Part shown: piece by piece, positions 1 to 8,321 of the stretch | Position numbering within the stretch: the stretch's first letter is position 1 | Layout: each line of letters opens with the position of its first letter | DNA from: JANMDU01 sp031375105 | Lineage (GTDB): Bacteria > Pseudomonadota > Gammaproteobacteria > Burkholderiales > Burkholderiaceae_C | Length of the DNA: 52,504 nucleotides | Assembly (NCBI GenBank): GCA_031375105.1 | Contig: JANMHJ010000012.1 | Coordinates: 1 to 52,504, forward strand | Reading direction: 5' to 3' | Position numbers and translations under genes: made by a program | Notes under the pieces: generated by a model | The model's input: only the letters and a program-made list of their open reading frames with translations | Databases searched by the model: none | Told to the model about the DNA's origin: nothing

Positions 1-2160
1 CTCCGTCACGGCAAAAATGTGTTGAATGTTTCCAGCCACCACGTTGGCAGAATCAGCTTCGCGGGAAGCAGATTTAGAAATGTCTTCAATCAGCTCGGCG
101 AGGCGGCGAGACACCGAATCAATCTGCACCAGCGCCGTACCGGCGTTATCAGACAGTTTCGCTCCTTCCACCACACCCTGCGTGGAGCGCTCCATAGCGG
201 CTACAGCATCTTGTGTGTCGGTCTGAATCGCTTTCACGAGTGCAGAAATCTGTTTCGTCGCTTCAGCGGAGCGTTCAGCCAGCCGCTGCACCTCTTCCGC
301 AACCACCGAGAAGCCTCGCCCGGCTTCACCGGCTGAGGCTGCTTGAATCGCAGCGTTCAGCGCCAGCACGTTCGTCTGCTCGGTAATGTCAGAAATCAGC
401 TCGGTGATCTCTCCAATCTCTTGAGACGATTCACCCAGTCGCTTGATACGTTTGGAGGTATCTTGAATCTGGTCACGGATGGCGTTCATACCGCCGATGG
501 CGTTTTGTACCGCCTGCAAGCCCGATTCAGCAGCAGACAGTGATTGACGCGCCACCTGTGCAGATTCCTGCGCTTGTCCAGACACTTCGTTGATTCGGCC
601 TGCCATATCGAGCACAGACTGGCCGGTTTCGCGAATCTCGCGCAGCTGCTCGGTGGAGGCGGCCAACAATTCGGTGGAGGTGCTTTCCACCACCGCCGTC
701 GTTTGCGCCACCCGAGTCGCCGTGTTTTGCACGTTACCTACCAATGAGCGCAACTCTTCCACCGTGTAGTTCACGGAATCGGCAATGGCGCCCGTGATGT
801 CTTCGGTCACGGTGGCTTCTTGTGTCAAATCACCTTCAGCCACAGATTGCAATTCGTTCATGAGTCGCAAAATAGCGGCTTGATTCGCATCATTGATGCG
901 TTTGGCCTCTTGCTCTTGACCTTCAGCCATGAGTCGTTGTTGCTCAGCAACGGCTTGGCCTTTACGGCTTTCTGCCAATTGAACCCTAGCCAAGCCCAAG
1001 CCAGCCAAAACAGCCATCACACCCATCAAACCCAATATCAACAAAGGCCCAAAGCCCAGGCCCGTTTGGCCTGACAAACGGCTCTGCAAATCTTCGAGTT
1101 GTTTACGCAGAGGCTCGGAATCGGCCACGATGGCTGATTGCGCTTCACGGGCTGAAACCAGACCTTGCAAGTTACCCAAAATCGCACCTGCTTGGCCGCG
1201 CGTTTCTTCGTATTGCTTGAGCAGCGCCTCCAAACGTTCGCGGGTTTGCGGATCTTTGGCGGCTGCTAGGCGCAGCTCGGGGCTGCCTTCAAGCAAGCCT
1301 TGTGCAATTTCCTTGAACGAATTCAAATCTTTGCCCAGCAAAAATACGGCTTCGGGGCTCACACCCTCCATCGTTAAGAATTCGTTTGCAGATTTACCGA
1401 TCCGCTGCGTCAACATCACAAGCTGGCCTGAGGCAGAAATCTCTGCGGCGGGAGCATTTTGCTGTAGCTTGAGCGAAGAGACTGTTTCAGCCACTTCTAG
1501 CAGATCAGAGGATTGACGGTTGATGGTGCGCAGCGCACTGCCCACTTGGGTCAAAATTTTCTGTTGTCCGATAACAGTTGCCGCATTTTTTTCTGCGCGC
1601 TCAACCAATGGCATGGCTTTATCGACTTCTTCGACGATGCCTGGCGCCACTTGAGTCAGACGCAATTCTGCATCGCTGTTTTTCAATCCGCGCACATTCT
1701 TTGCCAATGCGGCAGAGCTGTCAGACACCTCGGTAAAAGCCTGAGGCGATCCCACGAGCGCCTGCGACACTGATTTGGCAAGGCGCTGCGACTGCATCAG
1801 TGATTGACCAGAAGCGCCCACCTGACGCGCCACGTTATCCGCCTGAGCCAGTGCAAAGGCCATCACTGCCACGAAGACCACCAAAGCCACGATCAGCAAC
1901 ACCGTCAAAATGCGTCGATGCTCAGCCGGATCGCGCGTTCCGAGCAGTGGCAAACTCACCGCAGAACCCGTGTCCAAAGGCGTTGTCAGATCTGCAGTCG
2001 CGTCTTGGTCTGAAGTGTTTGACATGGCGACTGGCGGGCTTTTGACTTGATCCAAGGCATAAGCTTCATCGGCAGTCAGCCCGACTTGAGACAACAGAGA
2101 AGGTTCGGCAGATGCCTGACCTCGTTTAAACAGACTGGAGAGACGTTGTGCGACTGACAT
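1..2160 (-). CDS. pilJ: PilJ-like methyl-accepting chemotaxis protein (partial, 3' end outside window)
   Basis: This is the membrane chemoreceptor of the Chp/Pil system, which controls type IV pilus twitching. The frame is open from the ATG at 2160 to the left edge (720 codons visible). A cytoplasmic N-terminus is followed by a first membrane segment near residues 84-105, a long PilJ-type sensory region and a second membrane segment near 363-388. The methyl-accepting domain follows, and its conserved hairpin tip reads EAGRGFSVVAEEVQRLAERS near residues 600-625. It is the last visible gene of pilG-pilH-pilI-pilJ, and the gene order supports PilJ over a generic receptor. The stop codon is not in the window. 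Confidence 0.93.
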   Translation of the reverse strand, partial: MSVAQRLSSLFKRGQASAEPSLLSQVGLTADEAYALDQVKSPPVAMSNTSDQDATADLTTPLDTGSAVSLPLLGTRDPAEHRRILTVLLIVALVVFVAVMAFALAQADNVARQVGASGQSLMQSQRLAKSVSQALVGSPQAFTEVSDSSAALAKNVRGLKNSDAELRLTQVAPGIVEEVDKAMPLVERAEKNAATVIGQQKILTQVGSALRTINRQSSDLLEVAETVSSLKLQQNAPAAEISASGQLVMLTQRIGKSANEFLTMEGVSPEAVFLLGKDLNSFKEIAQGLLEGSPELRLAAAKDPQTRERLEALLKQYEETRGQAGAILGNLQGLVSAREAQSAIVADSEPLRKQLEDLQSRLSGQTGLGFGPLLILGLMGVMAVLAGLGLARVQLAESRKGQAVAEQQRLMAEGQEQEAKRINDANQAAILRLMNELQSVAEGDLTQEATVTEDITGAIADSVNYTVEELRSLVGNVQNTATRVAQTTAVVESTSTELLAASTEQLREIRETGQSVLDMAGRINEVSGQAQESAQVARQSLSAAESGLQAVQNAIGGMNAIRDQIQDTSKRIKRLGESSQEIGEITELISDITEQTNVLALNAAIQAASAGEAGRGFSVVAEEVQRLAERSAEATKQISALVKAIQTDTQDAVAAMERSTQGVVEGAKLSDNAGTALVQIDSVSRRLAELIEDISKSASREADSANVVAGNIQHIFAVTE

Positions 2161-2219
2161 AGTAAGTGCCTCGAAGTGGTTCTGGGCTTAGGGGAAAAAA
2201 GCAAGTGTCATGGGATTGC

Positions 2220-2762
2220 TCAGGCGAGAGATGCAGCAATGCCAAGGAATTCTGGGGAGCTGGCCAGCTGCTGTAAATCCAGCTCTAGCCAAGCTTGTCC
2301 AGTTTTGTCGGTGTAATGCGCTGAAATAAAAGCAGGCGAGCCATCGGGCGCCGCATCACGAGCCACAAAATCGGCCACGCCACGCAAACCACCTAAGCGA
2401 TCAATCAAGACCGCGCAATTGACTTCCATGGCGCTGTTCAGCGCAATCAACCGGGCTTGTTCGCGACTGCTGCCATCGAAATTGCGCTGAGAAGCCGTGC
2501 CAGACATAAAACTGGCCAGATCAACGATGCCATACAGGCCGCCGCGCAAGTTGGCCACACCCATAAACCAGTCTTGGGTGTAGGGCACTTTTTGCACGCT
2601 GGTGATGGGAAAAATTTCACCAGATTGAGCCAAGGGCAATAGACATTGCCGGCCCATCAGCTCCACAGCCAGCCAGCCAGGGGCGACACCCTCCGCACGC
2701 GCTTGTTGCAGACGAGCTGCCAAGCGTGTTTGCAGGTCTCGCAATGCTTGCCGGTTTGCCAT
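2220..2762 (-). CDS. pilI: CheW-domain twitching motility adaptor PilI
   Basis: The 180-residue protein is a single CheW-like domain, expected to couple the PilJ receptor to the ChpA histidine kinase. The core has the usual CheW pattern, for example IVDLASFMSG in the middle and a conserved LYGIVDL strand. It lies between pilH and pilJ with short gaps, so it is very likely co-transcribed. The start at 2762 gives a normal CheW length plus a short N-terminal helix. Naming rests on position as much as on sequence, because CheW paralogues are hard to tell apart. Confidence 0.9.
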   Translation of the reverse strand: MANRQALRDLQTRLAARLQQARAEGVAPGWLAVELMGRQCLLPLAQSGEIFPITSVQKVPYTQDWFMGVANLRGGLYGIVDLASFMSGTASQRNFDGSSREQARLIALNSAMEVNCAVLIDRLGGLRGVADFVARDAAPDGSPAFISAHYTDKTGQAWLELDLQQLASSPEFLGIAASLA

Positions 2763-2810
2763 GAAAAGAGATCTTCCTTAGATGCTAGATAAGTTGCATG
2801 AACAGATAGC

Positions 2811-3176
2811 TTAGCCCAACGCCTTGATTTTGGCCATCAGCTCGTTGGCATCAACAGGCTTGGTGATGTAATCTCGCGCACCTTGACGCATTCCCCAAAC
2901 ACGGTCTGTCTCTAAGTTTTTGCTGGTGCACATGATGATCGGCACATCGGAAAACATCGGGTCGCGAGATATGGCGCGGGTGAGTTGGAAGCCGTTTTGG
3001 CCTGGCATCACCACATCCATCAGAATCAGCTCGGGCTTGTCTTCAGCGAGCTTTTTGAAGGCATCTTCGGCATTTTCTGCGCTGCGAACGCTGAAACCAT
3101 TTTTGGTGAGCAGATCTGTGAGATACATGATCTCGGTCTTGGAATCGTCAACAATGAGTACTTTGGAAATGGGCAT
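2811..3176 (-). CDS. pilH: Response regulator PilH
   Basis: This is a stand-alone CheY-like receiver of 121 residues. It has the acidic pocket (VDDSK near 10-12), the phospho-acceptor aspartate at about D54 in LILMDVVMPG, and the conserved lysine at about K106 in YITKPVD. There is no output domain. In the Chp/Pil system PilH opposes or buffers PilG signalling to the pilus motors. It is the second gene of the operon; the gap to pilG is about 20 bp. Confidence 0.92.
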   Translation of the reverse strand: MPISKVLIVDDSKTEIMYLTDLLTKNGFSVRSAENAEDAFKKLAEDKPELILMDVVMPGQNGFQLTRAISRDPMFSDVPIIMCTSKNLETDRVWGMRQGARDYITKPVDANELMAKIKALG

Positions 3177-3197
3177 AGGAGACCTCTCAATTCGGTG

Positions 3198-3578
3198 TTA
3201 AGTTTTGCCAAATTGCAGCACAGCTTGCAGCAACTGGTCTTTGGTGAAGGGTTTGGTTAAGTATTCTTCGCTGCCCACCATGCGACCACGGGCTTTGTCA
3301 AAAATCCCGTCTTTGGAGGACAACATAATGATGGGGGTGCCAGCGAAGTGCGCGTTGCGCTTGATGATGGCGCAGGTTTGGTAGCCATCCAAGCGGGGCA
3401 TGAGAATGTCGCAGAAGATCAGGTGTGGTGCATAGTCGTTGACTTTAGCCAGCGCGTCGAAGCCATCTTCAGCGAGCATGACATCATGCCCGCCTTGTTT
3501 CAGGAAGATTTCCGCACTGCGGCGGATGGTGTTGCTGTCGTCAATGACCAGCACTTTGACTCCACTGGGTGTGCTCAC
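3198..3578 (-). CDS. pilG: Response regulator PilG
   Basis: This is a stand-alone receiver of 126 residues with VIDDSNTIRR at the acidic pocket, the acceptor at about D57 in LIFCDILMPRLDG and the conserved lysine near 109 in YLTKPFT. DSNTIRRSAEIFLKQGGHDV is typical of PilG rather than CheY. It is the first gene of the pilGHIJ operon, so the promoter should lie in the 70 bp before rubredoxin's stop. PilG-phosphate promotes pilus extension in well-studied species. Confidence 0.92.
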   Translation of the reverse strand: MSTPSGVKVLVIDDSNTIRRSAEIFLKQGGHDVMLAEDGFDALAKVNDYAPHLIFCDILMPRLDGYQTCAIIKRNAHFAGTPIIMLSSKDGIFDKARGRMVGSEEYLTKPFTKDQLLQAVLQFGKT

Positions 3579-3649
3579 ACGGGTCTCCTGCTGATGGTAT
3601 TTACAGACTTCAAGATTATTGCCACATTCAGTTACAGCATAAGCGTAAC

Positions 3650-3814
3650 TTAAATTTGCACCATTTCAAAGTCTTCTTTGCGCGCACCACATTCAGGGCA
3701 TGTCCAGTTCATCGGAACCAGCGCCCAAGGTGTTCCTGGGGCAATGCCATGATCGTCAGCGCCACCGGCCTCGTCGTAAATCCAGCCGCAAATCAGGCAC
3801 ATCCATGTTTTCAT
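3650..3814 (-). CDS. Rubredoxin
   Basis: This is a 54-residue one-iron electron carrier. Both metal-binding CxxC knuckles are present, CLICG near the N-terminus and CPECG near the C-terminus, and between them lies the usual aromatic core (WIYDE, PWALVPMNWTC). I chose the start at 3814 because it gives the normal rubredoxin length and has a GAGAG ribosome site upstream; ATG codons further out only add an unrelated leader. It is divergent from the ThiD-like gene. In many betaproteobacteria rubredoxin lies between thiD/hemL and pilG, as here. Confidence 0.93.
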   Translation of the reverse strand: MKTWMCLICGWIYDEAGGADDHGIAPGTPWALVPMNWTCPECGARKEDFEMVQI

Positions 3815-4000
3815 TGAATTACTCTCACTCATGCTCCCGAATGTCTTTCTTAGAAATTCGCCATAGAATTGGCTAAACAGCCCATACTGTTGCATTGTAT
3901 CGACACTCAAGCGCAAACTTGCCAAACATTGCACAGTATCGATGGATGGCAGAAAACCAGTATCCATCGGTCAACTTCTCACCCCAATCTTCTGCACCCT

Positions 4001-4942
4001 ATGTTGACGCCTAGCTCCGCTTCTTCCTCTTCTGTTGACGAAGAAACCGACGACGATGCCCCGATTTGTGTGATGAGTTTCAACGTCATGGATGCCAGCG
4101 GCGCAGCGGGTTTGTCTGCTGACCAAATTGCAATCACTGCCTCTGGCGGGCACGCTTTGCCAGTGACAACGGGCATTTTGGTGCGCGATACCTCCACTAT
4201 TTTTGAGCTGATTGAGCTCGATGCCGATGCTGTGGAGAGCCAAGCTCGCACGATTTTGGAAGACATGGACGTGGAGGTCTTCAAAATCGGTTTTGTGGGC
4301 TCGCCCGAGGCGCTTGCCGTGGTGGCTGAAATCACGGCTGACTACGAAGAGATCCCCGTGATTACCCAGGTGACGCCGCTTTCGTGGTGGGAACGCGACA
4401 AAATTGAGTCTTACCTCGATGCGCTGACCGAGCTGATCTTGCCGCAAACCAGCGTGCTGGTGGGCAATTACGATGTGTTGTGGCGTTGGCTGCTGCCAGA
4501 ATGGCGCAGCGACAAGCGCCCTGGCCCGCGCGATATCGCCGCCGCCGCCGCAGAGCATGGCGTGCCCTATGTGGTGATCACGAGTGCCAGTGTGCAGCTT
4601 GAGACGACGGACACCATCGCTGCCTCGCCAGAATCCATCATCACCAGCGTGGTGCTTGATCGCTATGAAGCAAACTTTGTGGGCGCGGGGGATACGTTTT
4701 CTGCGACTCTAGCGACCTTGTTGGCCAGCGGAGATGAGCTGGCCGAAGCCGTGCGAGAGGCGAGTATTTATGTGAATGGCAGTTTGTTGGCTGCCTTTCA
4801 GCCGGGCATGGGCGCAGCCATCCCAGACCGTATGTTTTGGGCGCAAGTAGGGGATGACGATGAAGAAGAAACCGATGCAGAGGACGAACAAGACGATGGC
4901 TCGTACGAGTTGGGTATTCCCCCGAACGCCACACGGCACTGA
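4001..4942 (+). CDS. thiD: ThiD-like hydroxymethylpyrimidine/phosphomethylpyrimidine kinase
   Basis: This 313-residue PfkB/ribokinase-fold protein is predicted to phosphorylate hydroxymethylpyrimidine (phosphate) for thiamine synthesis. The N-terminal substrate loop DASGAAGLSAD corresponds to the SGGGAGIQAD loop of ThiD, and the ATP/anion-hole motif GAGDTFSATLA is near the C-terminus. Both ends carry unusual acidic tails, SSSVDEETDDDAP at the front and a run rich in D and E at the back. The start at 4001 is chosen because the longer frame adds residues that overlap the promoter shared with rubredoxin. It ends about 20 bp before hemL. The altered substrate loop leaves some doubt about the exact substrate. 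Confidence 0.78.
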   Translation: MLTPSSASSSSVDEETDDDAPICVMSFNVMDASGAAGLSADQIAITASGGHALPVTTGILVRDTSTIFELIELDADAVESQARTILEDMDVEVFKIGFVGSPEALAVVAEITADYEEIPVITQVTPLSWWERDKIESYLDALTELILPQTSVLVGNYDVLWRWLLPEWRSDKRPGPRDIAAAAAEHGVPYVVITSASVQLETTDTIAASPESIITSVVLDRYEANFVGAGDTFSATLATLLASGDELAEAVREASIYVNGSLLAAFQPGMGAAIPDRMFWAQVGDDDEEETDAEDEQDDGSYELGIPPNATRH

Positions 4943-4963
4943 CATTTGATTTTTAATACAGCC

Positions 4964-6244
4964 ATGGATCTGAACCAAAGTTTTTTCGAGCGTGCGCAGC
5001 GCAGCATTCCTGGCGGCGTGAATTCACCCGTTCGCGCGTTTCGCGCTGTCGGCGGCACGCCCCGTTTCGTCCAACGTGCGCAGGGCGCATATTTTTGGGA
5101 TGCCAATGGCAAGCGCCATATTGATTACATCGGCTCATGGGGCCCGATGATCTTGGGACATGGCCACCCGGCGGTGATTGAAGCCGTGCAGAATGCACTG
5201 ATGGATGGGTTTTCCTTTGGCGCACCGACTGAGCGCGAAGTCGAGTTGGCTGAGGAAATCTTGAAACTGATGCCTAGCATGGAGATGGTGCGCCTCGTCT
5301 CGTCAGGCACGGAAGCGGGCATGAGCGCGATTCGGCTGGCGCGCGGCGCGACAGGGCGCAGCAAAATCATCAAATTTGAAGGCTGTTATCACGGCCATGC
5401 CGATGCGCTGCTGGTCAAAGCAGGCTCAGGGCTTGCAACTTTTGGCAGCCCCACCAGCGCTGGCATACCGCCCGAAGTCGTGCAGCATACCTTGGTGCTC
5501 GAATTCAACAATATTCCTCAACTCGAAGAATGCTTTGCTTTGCATGGCAACGACATCGCGTGTTTGATGATCGAAGCGATTGCTGGCAACATGAACTTCA
5601 TCCGTGCGTCTCAGGCTTTTGCGCAGCGCTGCCGCGAGCTTTGTACGCAACACGGCGCGCTCTTGGCTTTTGATGAAGTGATGACGGGTTTTCGCGTGGC
5701 GTTGGGTGGTGCTCAGCAAGTGCTGGGCATCAGGCCGGATATGACAGTGCTGGGCAAAGTGATTGGCGGCGGCATGCCGTTGGCCGCTTTCGGTGCGAGC
5801 AAAGAAGTGATGCGCCAGCTCTCGCCGCTCGGGCCCGTTTATCAGGCTGGAACGCTCAGCGGCAACCCGATTGCCACAGCCTGCGGATTGGCGACATTGA
5901 AAGAAATTCAAAAGCCCGGCTTCTATGAAAACCTCGGCACGCGTACAAATGCGCTAGTGCAAGGCATGGGCAAGGTTGCGAAGGCTGCCGGCGTGCCATA
6001 CAGCGCAGACAGTGAAGGCGGCATGTTTGGTTTCTTCTTGCAGCCGCAGCTCGCCCAAAATTATCAGCAAGCCGTCAAAACCGACACAGCTTTGTTCTCC
6101 AAGTTCTACCACGGCATGCTCGATCGTGGCGTTTACTTTGCGCCCGCACTGTACGAAGCCGGCTTCGTCAGCGCGGCGCACAGTGATGCCGATTTGGAAG
6201 AGACATTTGTGGCTGCTCAAGAAGTATTTTCTACGCTTTTCTAA
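4964..6244 (+). CDS. hemL: Glutamate-1-semialdehyde 2,1-aminomutase
   Basis: This PLP enzyme makes 5-aminolevulinate from glutamate-1-semialdehyde in the C5 haem pathway. It starts with the family signature FERAQRSIPGGVNSPVRAF, has the YHGHADALL region and the PLP lysine at about K265 in MTVLGKVIGGGMPLAAFG. From the ATG at 4964 the protein is 426 residues, the usual length; an upstream TTG would add only six residues. It follows thiD at about 20 bp and is probably co-transcribed. A degenerate copy of repeat M begins at the stop codon. Confidence 0.97.
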   Translation: MDLNQSFFERAQRSIPGGVNSPVRAFRAVGGTPRFVQRAQGAYFWDANGKRHIDYIGSWGPMILGHGHPAVIEAVQNALMDGFSFGAPTEREVELAEEILKLMPSMEMVRLVSSGTEAGMSAIRLARGATGRSKIIKFEGCYHGHADALLVKAGSGLATFGSPTSAGIPPEVVQHTLVLEFNNIPQLEECFALHGNDIACLMIEAIAGNMNFIRASQAFAQRCRELCTQHGALLAFDEVMTGFRVALGGAQQVLGIRPDMTVLGKVIGGGMPLAAFGASKEVMRQLSPLGPVYQAGTLSGNPIATACGLATLKEIQKPGFYENLGTRTNALVQGMGKVAKAAGVPYSADSEGGMFGFFLQPQLAQNYQQAVKTDTALFSKFYHGMLDRGVYFAPALYEAGFVSAAHSDADLEETFVAAQEVFSTLF

Positions 6245-6303
6245 AGCGATTTCGGCGTGTTGCCGGCGTATTTATTGTGTTGGCTGCTATTGAATTGATA
6301 GTA
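6243..6303 (+). repeat. Repeat M copy 1 (degenerate), after hemL
   Basis: The copy begins at the hemL stop codon. It keeps the terminal hairpin GCTATTGAATTGATAGTA and the spacing of the family, but the middle is diverged. It lies between convergent hemL and the Nudix gene, where it could act in 3'-end formation. Confidence 0.7.
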
Positions 6304-6328
6304 TTTTTAGGGCTGCTGCCCAAAGCGC

Positions 6329-6886
6329 TCAAATATCGAAATGATGCATCGTTTGCGCAGCAGTGGGTGGCGAGGCGAAGAAGCGTTGTAGAGTTTCTTT
6401 GACGGTGCGAAACGCGAGATCGTCCCATGGAATATCCGCCTCTGAGACGACCTGTGTGGCCATGGTCTCGTGGCCGGGGTTGAAGAGGGTAGATTGCAAA
6501 GCTGCGGTGTAGAAGAAATGCACTTGGCCGACGCGCTCGACATTGATCAGTGTGAAAAGTTCGCCCATTTTGATCTCCGCGCCGGCTTCTTCGCGAGTCT
6601 CGCGCAAAGCGCCTTGCGCGGTGGTCTCATTGAGCTCCATGAATCCCGCAGGCAGCGTCCAGAAGCCTTTGCGGGGCTCAATGTTACGTTGGCAGAGCAA
6701 GACTTTGAGTTGACCGCCTTCGATGATCCAGGGAATGGTGCCGACCACATTGAGCGGGTTCTCGTAATGGATCGTGTGGCAGGCGGGGCAGACGGCTCTG
6801 GGCTTGGTGTCGCCATCGTCTGGCGTGCGCTGCTCGGTAGCTGTGCCGCAGTTACGGCAGTGTTTGACAGGGGCGCGGGTGAACAT
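6329..6886 (-). CDS. Nudix hydrolase with N-terminal zinc ribbon
   Basis: The 185-residue protein starts with a zinc ribbon (CRNCG near residue 10 and CPACH near 34). A Nudix domain follows, with the full box from GFMELNET through RETREEAG, so hydrolysis of a nucleoside diphosphate linked to another group is expected. The sequence YENPLNVVGTIPW after the ribbon is typical of a proteobacterial group related to NudC or ADP-ribose pyrophosphatases, but the substrate cannot be read from the sequence. The gene is convergent with hemL and appears monocistronic. Confidence 0.88.
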   Translation of the reverse strand: MFTRAPVKHCRNCGTATEQRTPDDGDTKPRAVCPACHTIHYENPLNVVGTIPWIIEGGQLKVLLCQRNIEPRKGFWTLPAGFMELNETTAQGALRETREEAGAEIKMGELFTLINVERVGQVHFFYTAALQSTLFNPGHETMATQVVSEADIPWDDLAFRTVKETLQRFFASPPTAAQTMHHFDI

Positions 6887-6953
6887 GTGGGCAGTTTAGC
6901 GGCTTGTGAATAGCCTACTCGTACCGCATGTCAAAAGCCCCGGGACAATCCAT

Positions 6954-6985
6954 GAAAAAGCCCCGAAGCTTGCGCACTCGGGGCT
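6954..6985 (-). terminator. Rho-independent terminator of the TRAP/gentisate operon
   Basis: On the minus strand AGCCCCGA and TCGGGGCT form an eight-base-pair stem around a 11-nt loop, followed directly by five T. It lies about 20 bp after the stop of the binding-protein gene, the last gene of the run. Confidence 0.85.
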
Positions 6986-7004
6986 GTGTGTGCGGAAAAA
7001 ATGA

Positions 7005-8090
7005 TCAGGCTTTTTTCACAGGCGCTTTGGCTGCTGGAGCAACAGCCACCTTGGTGTGCTTTTCGATCAACTGGCGCGCTGAATCGAGCAGCTTGTAGCC
7101 GTTGAAGCCACGTTTGTTCATGTCTTCCACCCACTCGACTTCCACCAAGCGCGAGGCACGGCGGAATGCTTGTGCTTCGGCGATGTCAATCGTGAAGATC
7201 GTGTTACCAGGGCGGTCGCTGGCTGACTTGCGGCCAATGGGGTCGTTGCCCGATTGTGTTTTACCGAGCCAAGCAGAAGTGGCCAGACCAGAGTTGTCAT
7301 CGATGATGCGCTTGAGATCAGGCGGCAGGCTGTTGTATTTGGCGCGGTTCATGCCCATCACGAAGGTGGTGGTGTAGAGCGCACCGCCTGCTGGGTCAAA
7401 CTCCGCATGGAATTTGGTGAGCTCATGCACTTTCACCGATGGCACGACTTCCCATGGAATTACCGCACCATTGATCGTGCCTTTAGACAGGGCATCTGGG
7501 ATCGCAGGCAGTGGCATGCCGACTGGCGTAGCGCCCAAAAAGCCCATGAGTTTGTTGACCTGGCGGGTTGGCGCTCGCATTTTGAGGCCTTTGAGATCAG
7601 CCACCGATTTGACTTGCTTGTCCACTGTGTGAATCACACCGGGGCCGTGCACTTGCAGTGCCAGTGGCACGACTTCTTTGAACTCGTCAACCGCCACGGT
7701 TTGCACATACTCCCAAAACGCTTTGGATGTGGCTTCAGCATTGCTCATCATGAAAGGCAGCTCAAACACTTCCACACGTGGGAAGCGACCTGCGGTGTTG
7801 CCGGGCAGCGTCCAGGTGATGTCAGCCACGCCATCGCGCGCTTGATCGTAGAGCTGCACGGGCGTGCCGCCCAATTGCATCGCAGGATAGCCTTCAAATT
7901 TGATGCGGCCACCAGAATCCTTCTCTACTTTGTCCATCCACGCTTTGTGCATGGAGAGCCACACATTGGATTGAGGCGCCATGAAGGTATGGAACTTCAA
8001 GGTGACTTGCGCTTGAGCGAAGCTGGAATAACCTGCACCACCGAGCGTAGCTGCGATGCCGGTTTTGATTAGGCTGCGACGTTGAATCAT
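7005..8090 (-). CDS. dctP: TRAP transporter substrate-binding protein (DctP family)
   Basis: This is a periplasmic solute receptor of 361 residues. The leader MIQRRSLIKTGIAATLGG has twin arginines and a hydrophobic core ending at FAQAQ, so Tat export is possible. The body has the DctP pattern, including LKMRAPTRQVNK, whose arginine normally binds a carboxylate, and GTINGAVIPWE. I chose the ATG at 8090 because AGGAG lies 8 bp upstream; the GTG three codons earlier is too close to it. It is the last gene of the gentisate operon, separated from dctM by a palindromic repeat. An aromatic or other organic acid is the likely ligand. Confidence 0.93.
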   Translation of the reverse strand: MIQRRSLIKTGIAATLGGAGYSSFAQAQVTLKFHTFMAPQSNVWLSMHKAWMDKVEKDSGGRIKFEGYPAMQLGGTPVQLYDQARDGVADITWTLPGNTAGRFPRVEVFELPFMMSNAEATSKAFWEYVQTVAVDEFKEVVPLALQVHGPGVIHTVDKQVKSVADLKGLKMRAPTRQVNKLMGFLGATPVGMPLPAIPDALSKGTINGAVIPWEVVPSVKVHELTKFHAEFDPAGGALYTTTFVMGMNRAKYNSLPPDLKRIIDDNSGLATSAWLGKTQSGNDPIGRKSASDRPGNTIFTIDIAEAQAFRRASRLVEVEWVEDMNKRGFNGYKLLDSARQLIEKHTKVAVAPAAKAPVKKA

Positions 8091-8189
8091 AAAAAACACT
8101 CCTGTTTAACAATGACGAAATAATAAGTCATCTTATGAATTGAGTTTGAGCGGATTTACCCTGACTTCTAGATTGAAGCCAGTGGGTGT

Positions 8190-8308
8190 TGAAAGATTTC
8201 GAGAACACGAAAGCCACGGAAGTTGCACGGAAATCACGGAAAAATTCCTTTTTTGGTTTTTCTGTGTCTTCCGTGTTGTTTCCGTGATTTCCGTGTTCTT
8301 CAATCTCA
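8190..8308. repeat. Large inverted repeat built of CACGGAA units
   Basis: Two arms of about 45 bp, roughly four-fifths identical as inverse complements, flank a T-rich loop near 8245-8257. Each arm contains three or four copies of CACGGAA (TTCCGTG on the other arm) spaced 8-10 bp apart. It fills the gap between dctM and dctP, where an RNA hairpin could protect or divide the operon transcript. Confidence 0.8.
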
Positions 8309-8321
8309 GCAAGCCAAGGCC

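Noticed and set aside
3971..4558. 195-residue minus-strand frame in the thiD gene
   Set aside because: It is the reverse shadow of thiD, with no ribosome site and atypical composition.
8190..8308. CRISPR-like array of CACGGAA units
   Set aside because: Units are 7 bp with spacers of only 2-4 bp and are arranged as a palindrome; no cas genes are present.
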